A stretch of 64,000 bases of DNA from Pseudomonas putida (GTDB taxonomy: Bacteria > Pseudomonadota > Gammaproteobacteria > Pseudomonadales > Pseudomonadaceae): the NCBI RefSeq assembly GCF_004357765.1, contig NZ_SMTE01000020.1, positions 27,358 to 91,357 on the forward strand, written 5' to 3'. Of this stretch, positions 26,983 to 37,600 are shown piece after piece (position 1 is the stretch's first letter; each line of letters opens with the position of its first letter). A program made the position numbers and the translations under genes. The notes beneath the pieces were generated by a model. That model was not told where the DNA came from and searched no databases. It worked only from the letters and a program-made list of their open reading frames with translations.

Positions 26983-27498
26983 GACCTTGCACCGGCATTG
27001 GCGCCGACGCCACTGCCGGCCCACCCACCAACGCCAGTAGAGCATGGTGCTGAAGTAGCCGAGGATGCCCAGCACCACGCCGCAGACCACCGAACCGAGC
27101 AGGAACGGTTGCCACAGGGTCGACAGCTGGTCGCTGATCCATTGGAAGGTCAGCTCGTCGGGCAAGGTGCGAGGCGGCACCTGCATCAGCCAGGCACCGG
27201 TCATGTAGGTGGCGAAGAACACCGGCGGCATGGTCAGCGGATTGGTCAGCCACACCAGGCTCACGGCGATCGGCAGGTTGCCGCGAACCGGGATGGCCAG
27301 GGCGGCAGCCAGCAGCATCTGCGCCGGCATCGGGATCAGCGCGGCGAACAGGCCTACGCCCATGGCCCGGGCCACCGAATGGCGGTTCAGGTGCCACAGG
27401 TTCGGATCATGCAGCAGCCGCCCGAAGAAGCGCAGGGATTTGTGTTCCCGAATGCTGGTCGGATCCGGCATGTAGCGTTTGAAAAGTCGGCGCGGCAT
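26866..27498 (-). CDS. DUF2062 membrane protein
   Basis: This encodes 210 residues from ATG 27498 (MPRRLFKRYMPDPTSIREHK), chosen because GGGAG lies five bases upstream; longer frames start without a good site. The DUF2062 pattern is clear: ARAMGVGLFAALIPMPAQML near 45-65, GNLPIAVSLVWLTNPLTMPPVFF near 75-100, and a further membrane segment FLLGSVVCGVVLGILGYFST. The family is an uncharacterised inner-membrane family. The last ~39 codons, after WRWWVGRQWRRR, overlap the permease gene on the opposite strand. That tail is His/Gln-rich and probably has no conserved function. Confidence 0.85.
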   Translation of the reverse strand: MPRRLFKRYMPDPTSIREHKSLRFFGRLLHDPNLWHLNRHSVARAMGVGLFAALIPMPAQMLLAAALAIPVRGNLPIAVSLVWLTNPLTMPPVFFATYMTGAWLMQVPPRTLPDELTFQWISDQLSTLWQPFLLGSVVCGVVLGILGYFSTMLYWRWWVGRQWRRRQCRCKVSGAHAATADQQADAQQIEHRGGHQHEGDRRADADIRHP

Positions 27499-27641
27499 GT
27501 AGGCTCCCGGAGCGTGGATCCTGGCAGTATGCCTGTGTTGGGCCTCGCCCTCGTTTAGAGTTTGTGACAATTGTTGAAAGAGCCCAACCTCGATCTGCGC
27601 TTAGCATGATCGGGTGATTTCGCTTCTGGAGCTCTACCTCT

Positions 27642-29876
27642 ATGCGCACAGGGATGTTTGCGCTTGCGCTCGGGCTGCTTGGCCTGGGTCTGCTTCCGGA
27701 ATTGCCATCGGTCGGATGGCTTTGCCTGATGCTGCTGAGCGGTATCGGCTGCGCCTTCACCAGGCTGTGGCCGTTGGGCTGTTTCCTGCTCGGGCTGTGC
27801 TGGGCCTGCTGGTCGGCGCAACAGGCGTTGGACGATCGTCTGGCGCCGCAGCTCGATGGTCGCACGTTGTGGCTGGAGGGCAGGGTGGTTGGCTTGCCCA
27901 GTCGTACCGCGCAGGGCGTGCGGTTCGAACTGGAGCAACCACAGTCGCGCCGTGCCCGATTGCCAGGGCGTATCCAGGTGAGCTGGTTCGATGGGCCCGC
28001 CGTGCAGACCGGGGAACGTTGGCGGCTGGCGGTGACCTTGCAGCGTCCGACGGGGTTGTCCAACCCCCACGGTCCGGATCGCCAGGCGCAATTGCTGGCG
28101 CGGCGGATCGGCGCTACCGGTACGGTCAAGGCCGGGGAGTTGGTCGACGCCGCAACGCCGGGATGGCGGCACGCCTTGCGCGAGCGGCTGCTGGCGCTCG
28201 ACGCCCATGGCCGGGAAGCGGTACTGGCGGCGCTGGTGCTGGGCGATGGTTCGGGCTTGGCGCGTCAGGATTGGCAAGTACTGCAAGCCACCGGCACAGT
28301 GCATCTGCTGGTGATTTCCGGACAGCATATCGGCCTGGTCGCCGGCCTGGTGTATGCCTTGGTCGCCGGGCTGGCGCGTTACGGCGTGTGGCCGCAGCGC
28401 TGGCCGTGGTTGCCTTGGGCCTGTAGCTTGGCGATGGCGGCGGCGCTGGTGTATGGCTGGCTGGCCGGTGCGGGCGTCCCGGTGCAGCGCGCTTGCCTGA
28501 TGCTGGCCGTGGTGCTGGTCTGGCGCCTGCGCTTTCGTCACCTGGGCGCTTTCTTCCCGTGGCTGCTTGCTCTGACCCTGGTCCTGATGGTCGAGCCTTT
28601 GGCGGCCTTGCTGCCGGGCTTCTGGTTGTCGTTCGCCGCCGTTGCGGTGCTGATCTACAGCTTCGGCGCGCGCCTGGGCGGCTGGCGGCCCTGGCAGGCC
28701 TGGACGCGGGCGCAATGGGTGATCGCCATCGGCCTGTTGCCGGTATTGCTGGCGACCGGACTGCCGGTCAGTCTCAGTGCGCCGCTGGCCAACCTGGTGG
28801 CCGTGCCGTGGATCAGTCTGGCGGTATTGCCTTTGGCATTGCTGGGGACCGCACTGTTGCCGATCGGTGGTGTTGGCGAGTCGTTGTTGTGGGTGGCCGG
28901 CGGCTTGCTGGAAGTATTGCTGCGTGGGCTCTCCCACCTGGCGGCGTGGCAACCGGCCTGGGTGCCACCGGCACCGCCGTTCTGGGCCTGGGTCGTGGTG
29001 TGCCTGGGCGCGTTGGTGCTGCTGCTGCCCCGTGGCGTGCCGCTGCGTGGCTTGGGTGCGGTCATGCTGTTGGCGCTTTGGGTCCCCAGGGACGAGGTGC
29101 CTCCAGGGCATGTGGAAGTCTGGCAGCTCGATGTCGGTCAGGGGCTGGCGGTACTGTTGCGTACTCGAAGCCATAGCTTGCTGTACGACGCCGGTCCGGC
29201 GTTCGGCGACCACGACCTGGGCGAGCGGGTGGTGTTGCCGACCTTGCGCAAGCTGGGCGTTCGGCAGCTGGATGTGATGCTGATCAGCCATGCCCATGCC
29301 GATCACGCCGGCGGGGCGCCGGCCATTCACCGTGACTTGCCGGTCGCCCGGGTGTTGGCCGGCGAAGCCGAGGCGCTGCCGGACGCGATGCAGGCCCAGG
29401 CATGCGATAACGACGACAGCTGGGAGTGGGACGGGGTGCGTTTTTCGGTATGGCGTTGGGCACAGGGGCAAAGCAGCAACGACCGCTCCTGCGTGCTGCT
29501 GGTCGAGGCCCGGGGCGAGCGCTTGCTGTTGGCCGGCGACATGGAGGCGGGGGCCGAGCGCGCCTGGCTGGCGGCGACCGACCAGCCGGCAGTCGACTGG
29601 TTGCAATCGCCCCATCACGGCAGTCGCAGCTCGTCGACCGAAGCGTTCATCCGTGCCACGGCGCCTCGTGGCGTGCTGATTTCGCGAGGGCGCAACAATA
29701 GCTTCGGGCATCCCCATGGGCAGGTCCTCGAGCGCTATCGGCGCCATGGGTTGGCGGTGCACGATACGGCGGTGGATGGGGCGTTGCGGCTGATGCTGGG
29801 GCGCAGGGGCGAGGTTGAGGGTGTGCGTGAGCAGCGGCGGTGGTGGCGGGTTATTTCCCTGACCTCCGGCAGATGA
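27642..29876 (+). CDS. comEC: ComEC/Rec2 family DNA uptake channel
   Basis: This encodes 744 residues, the usual length. N-terminal membrane helices are followed by an OB-like periplasmic domain (about 60-160). The Competence core has LLVISGQHIGLVAGLVY near 225 and many hydrophobic helices. The C-terminal metallo-beta-lactamase domain carries LDVGQGLAVLL near 500 and the metal ligand motif SHAHADHAGG near 550. ComEC carries transforming DNA through the inner membrane. GGAG lies 10 bases before the ATG. It starts the comEC-exbB-exbD-lpxK block, with exbB 53 bases downstream. Confidence 0.95.
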   Translation: MRTGMFALALGLLGLGLLPELPSVGWLCLMLLSGIGCAFTRLWPLGCFLLGLCWACWSAQQALDDRLAPQLDGRTLWLEGRVVGLPSRTAQGVRFELEQPQSRRARLPGRIQVSWFDGPAVQTGERWRLAVTLQRPTGLSNPHGPDRQAQLLARRIGATGTVKAGELVDAATPGWRHALRERLLALDAHGREAVLAALVLGDGSGLARQDWQVLQATGTVHLLVISGQHIGLVAGLVYALVAGLARYGVWPQRWPWLPWACSLAMAAALVYGWLAGAGVPVQRACLMLAVVLVWRLRFRHLGAFFPWLLALTLVLMVEPLAALLPGFWLSFAAVAVLIYSFGARLGGWRPWQAWTRAQWVIAIGLLPVLLATGLPVSLSAPLANLVAVPWISLAVLPLALLGTALLPIGGVGESLLWVAGGLLEVLLRGLSHLAAWQPAWVPPAPPFWAWVVVCLGALVLLLPRGVPLRGLGAVMLLALWVPRDEVPPGHVEVWQLDVGQGLAVLLRTRSHSLLYDAGPAFGDHDLGERVVLPTLRKLGVRQLDVMLISHAHADHAGGAPAIHRDLPVARVLAGEAEALPDAMQAQACDNDDSWEWDGVRFSVWRWAQGQSSNDRSCVLLVEARGERLLLAGDMEAGAERAWLAATDQPAVDWLQSPHHGSRSSSTEAFIRATAPRGVLISRGRNNSFGHPHGQVLERYRRHGLAVHDTAVDGALRLMLGRRGEVEGVREQRRWWRVISLTSGR

Positions 29877-29929
29877 GCCCTCCGCCAGCGTATGGTAGAG
29901 TGGCGACCATTTTTCAGAGGGGCGTTACC

Positions 29930-30565
29930 GTGTGGGAATTGGTCAAGTCCGGTGGTTGGATGATGCTGCCGATCATTCTGAGCTCCATCGTCGCCATGGC
30001 TATCGTCGTCGAGCGTCTGTGGACCCTGCGCGCCAGTCGCGTCACGCCGCCGCACCTGTTGGGCCAGGTGTGGATGTGGATCAAGGACAAGCAACTCACC
30101 AGTGACAAGCTCAAGGCCCTGCGCGCCGACTCGCCGCTGGGGGAGATTCTCGCGGCGGGCCTCGCCAATTCGCGCCATGGCCGCGACATTATGAAAGAAT
30201 GCATCGAGGAAGCCGCCTCGCGCGTGATCCATGAGCTCGAACGCTACATCAGTACCCTCGGCACCATCGCCGCCATGGCCCCCTTGCTGGGCTTGCTGGG
30301 TACGGTGCTGGGCATGATCGATATCTTCAGCGCCTTCATGGGCTCGCAAATGACGGCCAACGCCGCGGTGCTCGCCGGCGGTATTTCCAAGGCCCTGGTC
30401 ACCACCGCAGCCGGTTTGATGGTCGGTATCCCGGCGGTGTTCTTCCACCGTTTCCTGCTGCGCCGCATCGACGAATTGGTGGTGGGCATGGAGCAGGAGG
30501 CCATCAAGCTGGTCGAGGTGTTGCAGGGCGACCGTGAAGTCGAAGTGGCCGGAGGCAAGGCGTGA
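29930..30565 (+). CDS. exbB: Proton channel subunit ExbB (MotA/TolQ/ExbB family)
   Basis: This encodes 211 residues with a GTG start at 29930 (VWELVKSGGWMMLPII). GAGGGG seven bases upstream decides this start over an in-frame ATG at 29840 inside comEC. There are three membrane helices: one near 10-30, and two in the conserved block LGTIAAMAPLLGLLGTVLGM and ALVTTAAGLMVGIPAVFFHR. With ExbD it uses the proton gradient to energise TonB- or Tol-like systems. It overlaps exbD by GTGA. This unit without tonB, between comEC and lpxK, is the standard pseudomonad arrangement. Confidence 0.94.
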   Translation: MWELVKSGGWMMLPIILSSIVAMAIVVERLWTLRASRVTPPHLLGQVWMWIKDKQLTSDKLKALRADSPLGEILAAGLANSRHGRDIMKECIEEAASRVIHELERYISTLGTIAAMAPLLGLLGTVLGMIDIFSAFMGSQMTANAAVLAGGISKALVTTAAGLMVGIPAVFFHRFLLRRIDELVVGMEQEAIKLVEVLQGDREVEVAGGKA

Positions 30566-30996
30566 AGTTCCGGCGCAATCGCCAGCGCGAGAACGTCGAC
30601 ATCAATCTGGCGTCGCTGATCGATGTGGTGTTCGTCTTGCTGCTGTTCTTCGTGGTCACCACCACGTTCACTCGCGAGACCCAGCTGCGCGTCGAACTGC
30701 CCGAGGCGACCAGCGCCGAACGGCCACCGGCCGACCAGGACAAGCTGGTTGAAGTCACCATCAGCGCCGACGGCGTGTACTCGGTGAACAACCACCTGCT
30801 GCCCAAGAGCGACCTCGCCACCCTGACCGAGGCGATCGAGCGTGAGTCCGGGGGTGACAATACCCTGCCGTTCGCCATCAGCGCCGACGGCAAGACGCCG
30901 CACCAGGCCGTGATCACTGCAATGGATGCCGCCGGCAAGCTCGGCTTCAGCCAATTGCGCATGACCACCGTCGAGGCGGCCCAGGGGACTCCCTGA
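30562..30996 (+). CDS. exbD: Proton channel subunit ExbD (TolR family)
   Basis: This encodes 144 residues from GTG 30562, overlapping the exbB stop. The single membrane helix [20 protein letters not shown] follows a basic N-terminus and contains the essential Asp of the family in LIDV. The periplasmic part shows the usual TolR-like fold ([33 protein letters not shown]). It works with ExbB as a proton-driven motor. It overlaps lpxK by one base (TGATG). Confidence 0.94.
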   Translation: MKFRRNRQRENVDINLASLIDVVFVLLLFFVVTTTFTRETQLRVELPEATSAERPPADQDKLVEVTISADGVYSVNNHLLPKSDLATLTEAIERESGGDNTLPFAISADGKTPHQAVITAMDAAGKLGFSQLRMTTVEAAQGTP

Positions 30997-32009
30997 TGGC
31001 GTTCGCCGATCGTCTGCTCGCGGCCTGGTACACCGGGCACCCGGCCCTGGCCATGCTGCGCCCGCTCGAGGCTCTATACCGACGTGTGGTGGAGCGCAAG
31101 CGCGCGCGTTTCCTCAGCGGTGAAAGCGCCAGCTATCGGGCACCGGTGCCGGTCGTCGTGGTCGGTAACATCACTGTCGGTGGTACTGGCAAGACGCCGA
31201 TGATCCTCTGGCTGATCGAGCATTGCCGCCAGCGGGGGCTCAAGGTCGGCGTGGTCAGCCGCGGCTACGGCGCCAAGCCGCCGCAACTGCCCTGGCGCGT
31301 TCGCCCCGAGCATGGCGCCGAACAGGCCGGCGACGAACCCATGCTGATCGTCCAGCGCACCGGCGTGCCTCTGATGATCGACCCTGATCGTTCCCGCGCC
31401 GTGCAGGCATTGCTGGCCAGCGAGCCGCTGGACTTGATCCTGTGTGACGACGGCATGCAGCATTACCGCCTGGCCCGCGACCTCGAGCTGGTGCTGATCG
31501 ATGCTGCCCGTGGCCTGGGCAACGGCCGTTGCCTGCCGGCCGGCCCGCTGCGTGAGCCGGCCGAGCGCTTGCAGGACGCCGATGCGGTGCTGTTCAACGG
31601 TGCCAGCGAAGACCGCGCCGATGGCTTCGGTTTCTGCCTGCAGCCTACGGCGCTGGTCAACCTGCGCAGCGGCGAACGCCGCGACCTCGATCTGTTTCCC
31701 GCCGGCCAGCGCCTGCATGCCGTGGCCGGCATCGGCAACCCGCAACGTTTCTTCAACACCCTGCTGGCGCTAAACTGGCAGCCGATACCGCATCCTTTTG
31801 CCGACCACGCGCAGTTTTCTGCCCAGAGCCTGGCATTCAGTCCGCCATTGCCCCTGGTCATGACTGAGAAGGACGCGGTGAAATGCCGTGACTTCGCCGC
31901 CGACGACTGGTGGTATCTGGCCGTCGAGGCGCAGCCGACGCCGGCCTTCGCCGCCTGGTTCGACGACCAGCTGCGGCGCCTGCTGCGCGATCGACAGCCG
32001 CAGCCCTGA
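30996..32009 (+). CDS. lpxK: Tetraacyldisaccharide 4'-kinase LpxK
   Basis: This encodes 337 residues. It phosphorylates the 4' position of the lipid A disaccharide on the cytoplasmic face of the inner membrane. The P-loop [14 protein letters not shown] lies near residue 55, and the family block [17 protein letters not shown], with the catalytic Asp pair, near 150. The N-terminal [22 protein letters not shown] is the expected membrane-associated helix. It starts on the last base of exbD and begins a run of envelope genes (lpxK, ycaR, kdsB, phosphatase, murB). Confidence 0.96.
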   Translation: MAFADRLLAAWYTGHPALAMLRPLEALYRRVVERKRARFLSGESASYRAPVPVVVVGNITVGGTGKTPMILWLIEHCRQRGLKVGVVSRGYGAKPPQLPWRVRPEHGAEQAGDEPMLIVQRTGVPLMIDPDRSRAVQALLASEPLDLILCDDGMQHYRLARDLELVLIDAARGLGNGRCLPAGPLREPAERLQDADAVLFNGASEDRADGFGFCLQPTALVNLRSGERRDLDLFPAGQRLHAVAGIGNPQRFFNTLLALNWQPIPHPFADHAQFSAQSLAFSPPLPLVMTEKDAVKCRDFAADDWWYLAVEAQPTPAFAAWFDDQLRRLLRDRQPQP

Positions 32010-32052
32010 GCCCTTATTCAATTTCCGGCCACCTGGCCTCAAGGAAGCTTCC

Positions 32053-32238
32053 ATGGACACCAAACTGCTCGATATTCTGGCCTGCCCGATCACCAAGGGC
32101 CCGCTCAAGCTCAGTGCCGACAAGACCGAGCTGATCAGCAAGGGTGCAGGCCTGGCCTACCCGATCCGCGACGGCATCCCGGTGATGCTGGAAAGCGAGG
32201 CGCGCACCCTGACCGACGACGAGCGTCTGGACAAATGA
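32053..32238 (+). CDS. ycaR: Trm112/YcaR family small protein
   Basis: This encodes 61 residues from ATG 32053 ([20 protein letters not shown]), with AAGGAAG about 5 bases upstream. It keeps only part of the Trm112 zinc ribbon: CPITKG has one cysteine where zinc-binding relatives have CPxC, so metal binding is doubtful. The family has been linked to methyltransferase partners in other organisms; the bacterial lpxK-kdsB neighbour has no settled role. Its stop overlaps the kdsB ATG. Confidence 0.93.
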   Translation: MDTKLLDILACPITKGPLKLSADKTELISKGAGLAYPIRDGIPVMLESEARTLTDDERLDK

Positions 32239-32999
32239 GCGTGAATTTCACCGTGGTGATTCCCGCTCGCCTGCGCTCCACGCGCCTGCCGGGCAAGCCG
32301 CTGCTGGCGATCGCCGGCAAGCCGATGGTCCAGCATGTCTGGGAGCAGGCGCGCAAGAGTGGCGCCAGCCGCGTGGTCATCGCCACCGACGATGCCAGCA
32401 TCGTCGATGCCTGCCAGGCATTCGGCGCCGAGGTGCTGCTGACCCGCGCCGACCATGAGTCCGGCACCGACCGCCTGGCTGAAGTCGCCGCCCACCTGGG
32501 TCTGCCTGCCGACGCCATCGTGGTCAACGTGCAGGGTGACGAGCCGCTGATCCCGCCGGTGATCATCGACCAGGTAGCCGCCAATCTGGCCGCTCACCCG
32601 GAAGCCGGCATCGCCACGCTCGCCGAGCCGATCGCCGAGCCTGAAACCGTGTTCAACCCCAATGCGGTGAAGGTGATCAGCGACAAGAACGGCCTGGCCC
32701 TGACGTTCAGCCGAGCGCCGCTGCCCTGGGCTCGCGATGCCTTTGCCAAGGACCGGGACGCCCTGCCTGAAGGCGTTCCGTACCGCCGTCACATCGGCAT
32801 GTACGCGTACCGCGTCGGATTCCTGCAGGACTTCGTCGGCTGGGGGCCGTGCTGGCTCGAACAGACTGAGGCGCTGGAACAATTGCGTGCCTTGTGGCAC
32901 GGCGTGCGGATCCACGTCGAGGACGCCATCGAGGCCCCTGCCGTGGGCGTCGACACCCCTGAAGACCTGGAGCGCGTGCGGCGCTTGTTGGAGGCCTGA
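32235..32999 (+). CDS. kdsB: CMP-KDO synthetase KdsB
   Basis: This encodes 254 residues. It activates KDO with CTP for attachment to lipid A. The nucleotide-binding N-terminus [17 protein letters not shown] lies near residue 7-23, and [12 protein letters not shown] near 97. The conserved [13 protein letters not shown] stretch is near 180. The ATG overlaps the preceding stop, and its own TGA overlaps the next ATG, so translation is coupled. Confidence 0.96.
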   Translation: MSVNFTVVIPARLRSTRLPGKPLLAIAGKPMVQHVWEQARKSGASRVVIATDDASIVDACQAFGAEVLLTRADHESGTDRLAEVAAHLGLPADAIVVNVQGDEPLIPPVIIDQVAANLAAHPEAGIATLAEPIAEPETVFNPNAVKVISDKNGLALTFSRAPLPWARDAFAKDRDALPEGVPYRRHIGMYAYRVGFLQDFVGWGPCWLEQTEALEQLRALWHGVRIHVEDAIEAPAVGVDTPEDLERVRRLLEA

Positions 33000-33463
33000 T
33001 GCGCATCCTGTTCGTCTGCCTGGGCAATATCTGCCGCTCGCCCACCGCCGAGGGCGTGCTGCGTCACCAGTTGCAGGCTGCTGGCCTTGCCGAGCAGGTG
33101 CATGTGGCGTCGGCCGGCACCGGCGACTGGCACGTGGGCAAGGCGCCGGATAGCCGTACCTGCCGAGCGGCTCTGGCGCGTGGCTACGACCTGTCGGCGC
33201 AGCGCGCCCAGCAGGTCAAGCCTGCCCACTTTGCCGAGTACGACCTGATACTGGCCATGGATGAGAGCAACCTGGGCCATCTGCGGACCATGCGCCCGCA
33301 CACTGCCAGCGGCGAACTCGACTTGTTCCTGCGACGCTATGGTGCGCCGCTCAATGAAGTCCCCGATCCATACTACGGTGGCGCCGAAGGCTTCGAGCAG
33401 GTGCTCGACCTGATCGAGGCGGCATGCCGTGAACTGATCGTTGAAATCAAGGGACGATTATGA
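32999..33463 (+). CDS. Low-molecular-weight protein tyrosine phosphatase
   Basis: This encodes 154 residues. The CX5R phosphate loop is C7-LGNIC-R13-S at the N-terminus, and the general acid lies in DPYYGG near residue 122. All catalytic residues of the family are present. Relatives dephosphorylate tyrosine kinases in polysaccharide export, but no such kinase is nearby. The physiological substrate in this envelope operon is unknown. It overlaps both neighbours. Confidence 0.95.
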   Translation: MRILFVCLGNICRSPTAEGVLRHQLQAAGLAEQVHVASAGTGDWHVGKAPDSRTCRAALARGYDLSAQRAQQVKPAHFAEYDLILAMDESNLGHLRTMRPHTASGELDLFLRRYGAPLNEVPDPYYGGAEGFEQVLDLIEAACRELIVEIKGRL

Positions 33464-34479
33464 CGATGCAGTGGCAGGAGCAGGTCTCGCTCAAGCCCTT
33501 CAATACGTTCGGCATTGATGTGAAGGCGCGCTACTTCGTTCAGGTGCACGACGACGACGAGGTGCGTGAGGCCTTGGCCGAGGCGCGTCGGCGCGGTGTG
33601 CCGGTGTTCGTCATCGGCGGTGGCAGCAACCTGTTGCTGACTCGCGATATCGACGCTTTGGTGTTGCACATGGCCAGTCGGGGCCGCCGCGTGCTGGTCG
33701 ACGACGGTGAGCGGGTGGTCATCGAAGCCGAGGCTGGCGAGCCATGGCATCCGTTCGTGCAGTGGTCGTTGGAGCAAGGCTTGTGCGGCCTGGAAAACCT
33801 CAGCCTGATTCCCGGCACTGTAGGTGCGGCGCCGATGCAGAACGTCGGTGCCTATGGCGTCGAGATCAAGGACGTGTTCGCCGGACTGACTGCGCTGGAC
33901 CGAGAAACCGGCGAGTTGCACGAATTCGACCTGCGGGCATGCGCCTTTGGTTACCGCGACAGCGTGTTCAAGCGCACCCCGGGGCGTTGGTTGATCCTGC
34001 GCGTACGGTTTGCCCTGAGCCATGCATTGCAAGCGCACCTGGATTACGGCCCGGTGCGTCAGCGCCTGGCGGAGCAGGGGGTGCAGCAGCCGACGGCTCA
34101 GGCGATCAGCGATGCCATCTGTAGTATTCGCCGGGAAAAACTGCCGGATCCTGCCGAGCTGGGCAATGCTGGGAGTTTCTTCAAGAACCCGGTGGTCGCT
34201 GCCGAGCAAGTGCTGCGGATTCGAATCGAGCATCCGGGGGTGGTGGCCTATCCCCAGGACGATGGGCAGATGAAGCTGGCGGCGGGCTGGTTGATCGAAC
34301 AAGCCGGCTGGAAGGGTTATCGCCAGGGCGATGCCGGCGTGCATCGGTTGCAGTCGTTGGTGCTGGTCAACCATGGCCAGGCGAGTGGGGCACAGTTGCA
34401 TGAATTGGCGCAGCGTATCCAGGCGGACATCCTTGAGCGATTCGGGGTGGCGTTGGAGATGGAGCCTAACCTTTACTGA
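33460..34479 (+). CDS. murB: UDP-N-acetylenolpyruvoylglucosamine reductase MurB
   Basis: This encodes 339 residues. It is the FAD and NADPH enzyme that makes UDP-MurNAc for peptidoglycan. FAD-binding blocks are VIGGGSNLLL near 50 and IPGTVGAAPMQNVGAYG near 118-135. The catalytic serine lies in GSFFKNP near 235, and the C-terminal acid lies in the helix after NHGQASGAQLHEL. The extra loops of type I (E. coli-like) MurB are present. ATG 33460 overlaps the phosphatase stop. The convergent rne gene and a shared terminator follow. Confidence 0.96.
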   Translation: MTMQWQEQVSLKPFNTFGIDVKARYFVQVHDDDEVREALAEARRRGVPVFVIGGGSNLLLTRDIDALVLHMASRGRRVLVDDGERVVIEAEAGEPWHPFVQWSLEQGLCGLENLSLIPGTVGAAPMQNVGAYGVEIKDVFAGLTALDRETGELHEFDLRACAFGYRDSVFKRTPGRWLILRVRFALSHALQAHLDYGPVRQRLAEQGVQQPTAQAISDAICSIRREKLPDPAELGNAGSFFKNPVVAAEQVLRIRIEHPGVVAYPQDDGQMKLAAGWLIEQAGWKGYRQGDAGVHRLQSLVLVNHGQASGAQLHELAQRIQADILERFGVALEMEPNLY

Positions 34480-34525
34480 ATGTTGGGGGGCTTTGGGTGC
34501 CTGCCGTAAGGTATTAGGCGCCTGT

Positions 34526-34559
34526 GAGATCTAGCGCCGCCCGCGCGGCGCTCGATTTA
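34526..34559. repeat. Palindromic extragenic repeat (GAGATC-AGCGCCGC type)
   Basis: An 8-bp GC-rich stem AGCGCCGC/GCGGCGCT (34533-34540 with 34545-34552) is flanked by GAGATC. A partial second copy (GAGATCGAGCGCCGCC) lies at 41389-41404 after sppA. This looks like a dispersed REP family distinct from the one at 24364. Confidence 0.6.
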
Positions 34560-34611
34560 CGCACCACCTCAGCCTCCAAGACAAGCACCTAGTGGCGCTC
34601 ATCAGCGACCC

Positions 34612-34649
34612 AAAAAAAGCCCCGCCAGTTCGCACTGGCGGGGCTTTTT
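34612..34649. terminator. Bidirectional Rho-independent terminator between murB and rne
   Basis: A perfect 10-bp stem GCCCCGCCAG/CTGGCGGGGC (34619-34628 with 34635-34644) has a six-base loop. It is flanked by seven A on the left and five T on the right, so it can stop transcripts from both murB and rne. Confidence 0.92.
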
Positions 34650-34665
34650 CATTCAGCCGTGGCTA

Positions 34666-37600
34666 TCAACCGTGATGAGGCTTGTGCTCATCGGCGGTTT
34701 CCAGCGCTGCCTGTTCGGCAGGCACAGCAGCGGCGGCAGCCTCGGCGGCTTTGGCGGCTGCCTCGGCTTCACGCTTGCGGCGGCGCACTTCACGTGGATC
34801 GTTCGGGGCGCGACCGTTAGGCAGCATCACGGTCGCGGCCTCGACCACTGCCGGTGCTTCGACCGGGGCGGGCTCGGCGGTGACAGGAGCGGCTTGTTCG
34901 ACCACCGGGGCGGCTTCGGTAGCTGCTTCTGGCTGGGCCTCGACGACGGCGGCTGGCTGTTCGACCACCGGAGCCGCCTCAACGACGACTGGCGTCTGCT
35001 CGGCTTCAATGGGTTCCACAGCAGGTGCCTGCTCCGCGGTCTCTACCGGCGTTTCGGCGACCACTACCGGCAGGGCGGCAGGCGCTTGTTCGACGACTGG
35101 CTCTGGCGTGACCTCGACCACAGGTTCGCTACCGGCTTCGACCACGGCGACCGGCTCGCTGACCGGCTGCTCGACCACTGGCGCGATAGCCACTTCCTCG
35201 ACCTTGGCAGCGGTTTCGGCAACCCCTTCAGCCTGCTCGACCGGCGGGGTGGCTTCGCTGTTGTCGGTGACCGCGGTGTCGGCAGTAGCGCGCTCGGCCT
35301 GCTGGTTGGCCTCGGCTTCGGCTTCGGCGCTGATGTTACTGGAAGCGACGGCTGCAGTGACGGCCACCCCGGCGGCCAGTTGAGCGCCAAGCTCGCTGGC
35401 CTGGTGCTGCTGTGGCTGCTCTTCGCTGCCTTCTTCCTCGCCACCCTCGATCAGCTCGCCGTTGGCATTACGCTGGCGCTCACGACGATTGCTGCGACGA
35501 CGCTGGCCACGGGAGCGGCGACGTGGACGCTCGCCATCGGTGCCTTCCTGTTCGTCCTGCTGCAGTGCCTCTTCGTTCGGCAGCTGCTCCTCGGCCTGCT
35601 CTGCAGCCTGCTCGGCTGCACGTGGTTGGCGCTCTTCGCGAGGCGCTCGCGGTGCGCGTTCTTCACGTGGAGCACGCTCTTCACGCGGTGCGCGTTCTTC
35701 ACGTGGAGCACGCTCTTCACGCGGTGCGCGTTCTTCACGTGGAGCACGCTCTTCGCGTGGAGCACGCTCTTCACGCGGTGCGCGTTCTTCGCGTGGAGCA
35801 CGCTCTTCACGAGGTGCGCGTTCTTCGCGTGGAGCACGCTCTTCGCGCGGTGCGCGTTCTTCACGAGGTGCACGCTCTTCGCGGGCGGCTGGTGCAGCGT
35901 CCAGTGGCTCGCGCAGTTCGCGTACGCGCTCCTCACGGTTGCCACGGCGGTCTTCGCGTGGCTGGCGTGGGGCGCGCTCTTCACGAGGCGCTCGCTCTTC
36001 ACGAGGTGCACGGTCTTCGCGAGGCTGACGCTCTTCGCGTGGTGCGCGTTCGGCGCGCTCTTCCCGCGGCTTGCGCTCGTCATCGCGACGGCCATTGCGA
36101 TTGCGGCTCTGCTGGCGACCGTTGCGACGCTCCTCGTTACGCTGCGGGCGCTCGGTGGCAGGCTTCTCGGTAGTCACGGCCGGGGCGGCAACTGCGGGTT
36201 CGTCCTTGCCGGCGAACAGGCTCACCAGCGACTTCACCAGACCCTTGAACAGGCTCGGCTCGGGCGCGCTGGGGGCGGGGGTCGCGGCAGGCTGCTGCGG
36301 CTCCTCGGCGGCAGCCGGAACCGGGGCGTTGGCGCGCGCCGGGGCAGTCTTGACCGCCGCTTCCTGGCGCACCAGGGTGCGGGTGGCGGTCGGCTGCGGT
36401 GCTTCTTCGGCTTCGGCGGCGGCGATTTCGTAGCTGGACTGGTTGTTCAGCACTTCCGGGTTGTCGTCGCGCAGGCGCTGGACTTCGAAGTGCGGGGTTT
36501 CCAGGTGGTCGTTCGGCAGAATGATGATGCGTGCACGGGTGCGCAGTTCGATCTTGGTGATCGAGTTGCGCTTCTCGTTGAGCAGGAAGGCTGCCACCGG
36601 AATCGGTACCTGGGCGCGCACTTCGGCGGTGCGGTCCTTGAGGGCTTCTTCCTCGATCAGGCGCAGGATCGCCAGCGACAGCGACTCGACGTCACGGATG
36701 ATGCCGGTGCCCGAGCAGCGTGGGCAGACGATGCCGCTGCTTTCGCCGAGCGATGGGCGCAGTCGCTGACGCGACATTTCCAGCAAACCGAAGCGCGAGA
36801 TGCGGCCTACCTGGACGCGGGCGCGGTCGGCTTCGAGGCATTCGCGCACGCGCTCTTCGACGGCGCGCTGGTTCTTCGCCGGGGTCATGTCGATGAAGTC
36901 GATGACGATCAGGCCGCCGATGTCACGCAGGCGCAACTGGCGGGCGATTTCCTCGGCCGCTTCCAGGTTGGTCTGCAGGGCGGTTTCCTCGATGTCGCTA
37001 CCCTTGGTGGCGCGCGCCGAGTTGATGTCGATGGATACCAAGGCCTCGGTCGGGTCGATCACGATCGAGCCACCGGACGGCAGGTCGACCACGCGCTGGA
37101 AGGCGGTTTCGATCTGGCTTTCGATCTGGAAGCGGTTGAACAGCGGGACGCTGTCTTCGTACAGCTTGACCTTGCTGGCGTACTGCGGCATCACCTGGCG
37201 GATGAAGGTCAGGGCTTCTTCCTGTGCGTCGATGCTGTCGATCAGCACTTCGCCGATGTCCTGACGCAGGTAGTCGCGGATGGCGCGGATGATGACGTTG
37301 CTTTCCTGGTAGATCAGGAACGGCGCGGCGCGGTCTTCGGAGGCTTCCTTGATGGCGCTCCACAGTTGCAGCAGGTAATCGAGATCCCACTGCATTTCTT
37401 CGCTGCTGCGGCCAAGGCCGGCAGTGCGCACGATCAGGCCCATGTCGCCGGGAACGGTCAGGCCGTTGAGCGCTTCACGCAGTTCGTTGCGCTCCTCGCC
37501 CTCGATGCGGCGGGAGATGCCGCCGGCGCGCGGGTTGTTCGGCATCAGTACCAGATAGCGACCGGCCAGGCTGATGAAGGTGGTCAGGGCGGCGCCTTTG

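Noticed and set aside
27555-29762. A 735-codon frame on the minus strand opposite comEC
   Set aside because: It lies wholly antisense to a clear ComEC gene and is Gln/Arg/His/Pro-rich with no domain, as expected of a shadow frame.
35651-35884. Possible CRISPR-like array because of regular repeats
   Set aside because: Units are contiguous 18-base coding repeats without spacers, inside RNase E.
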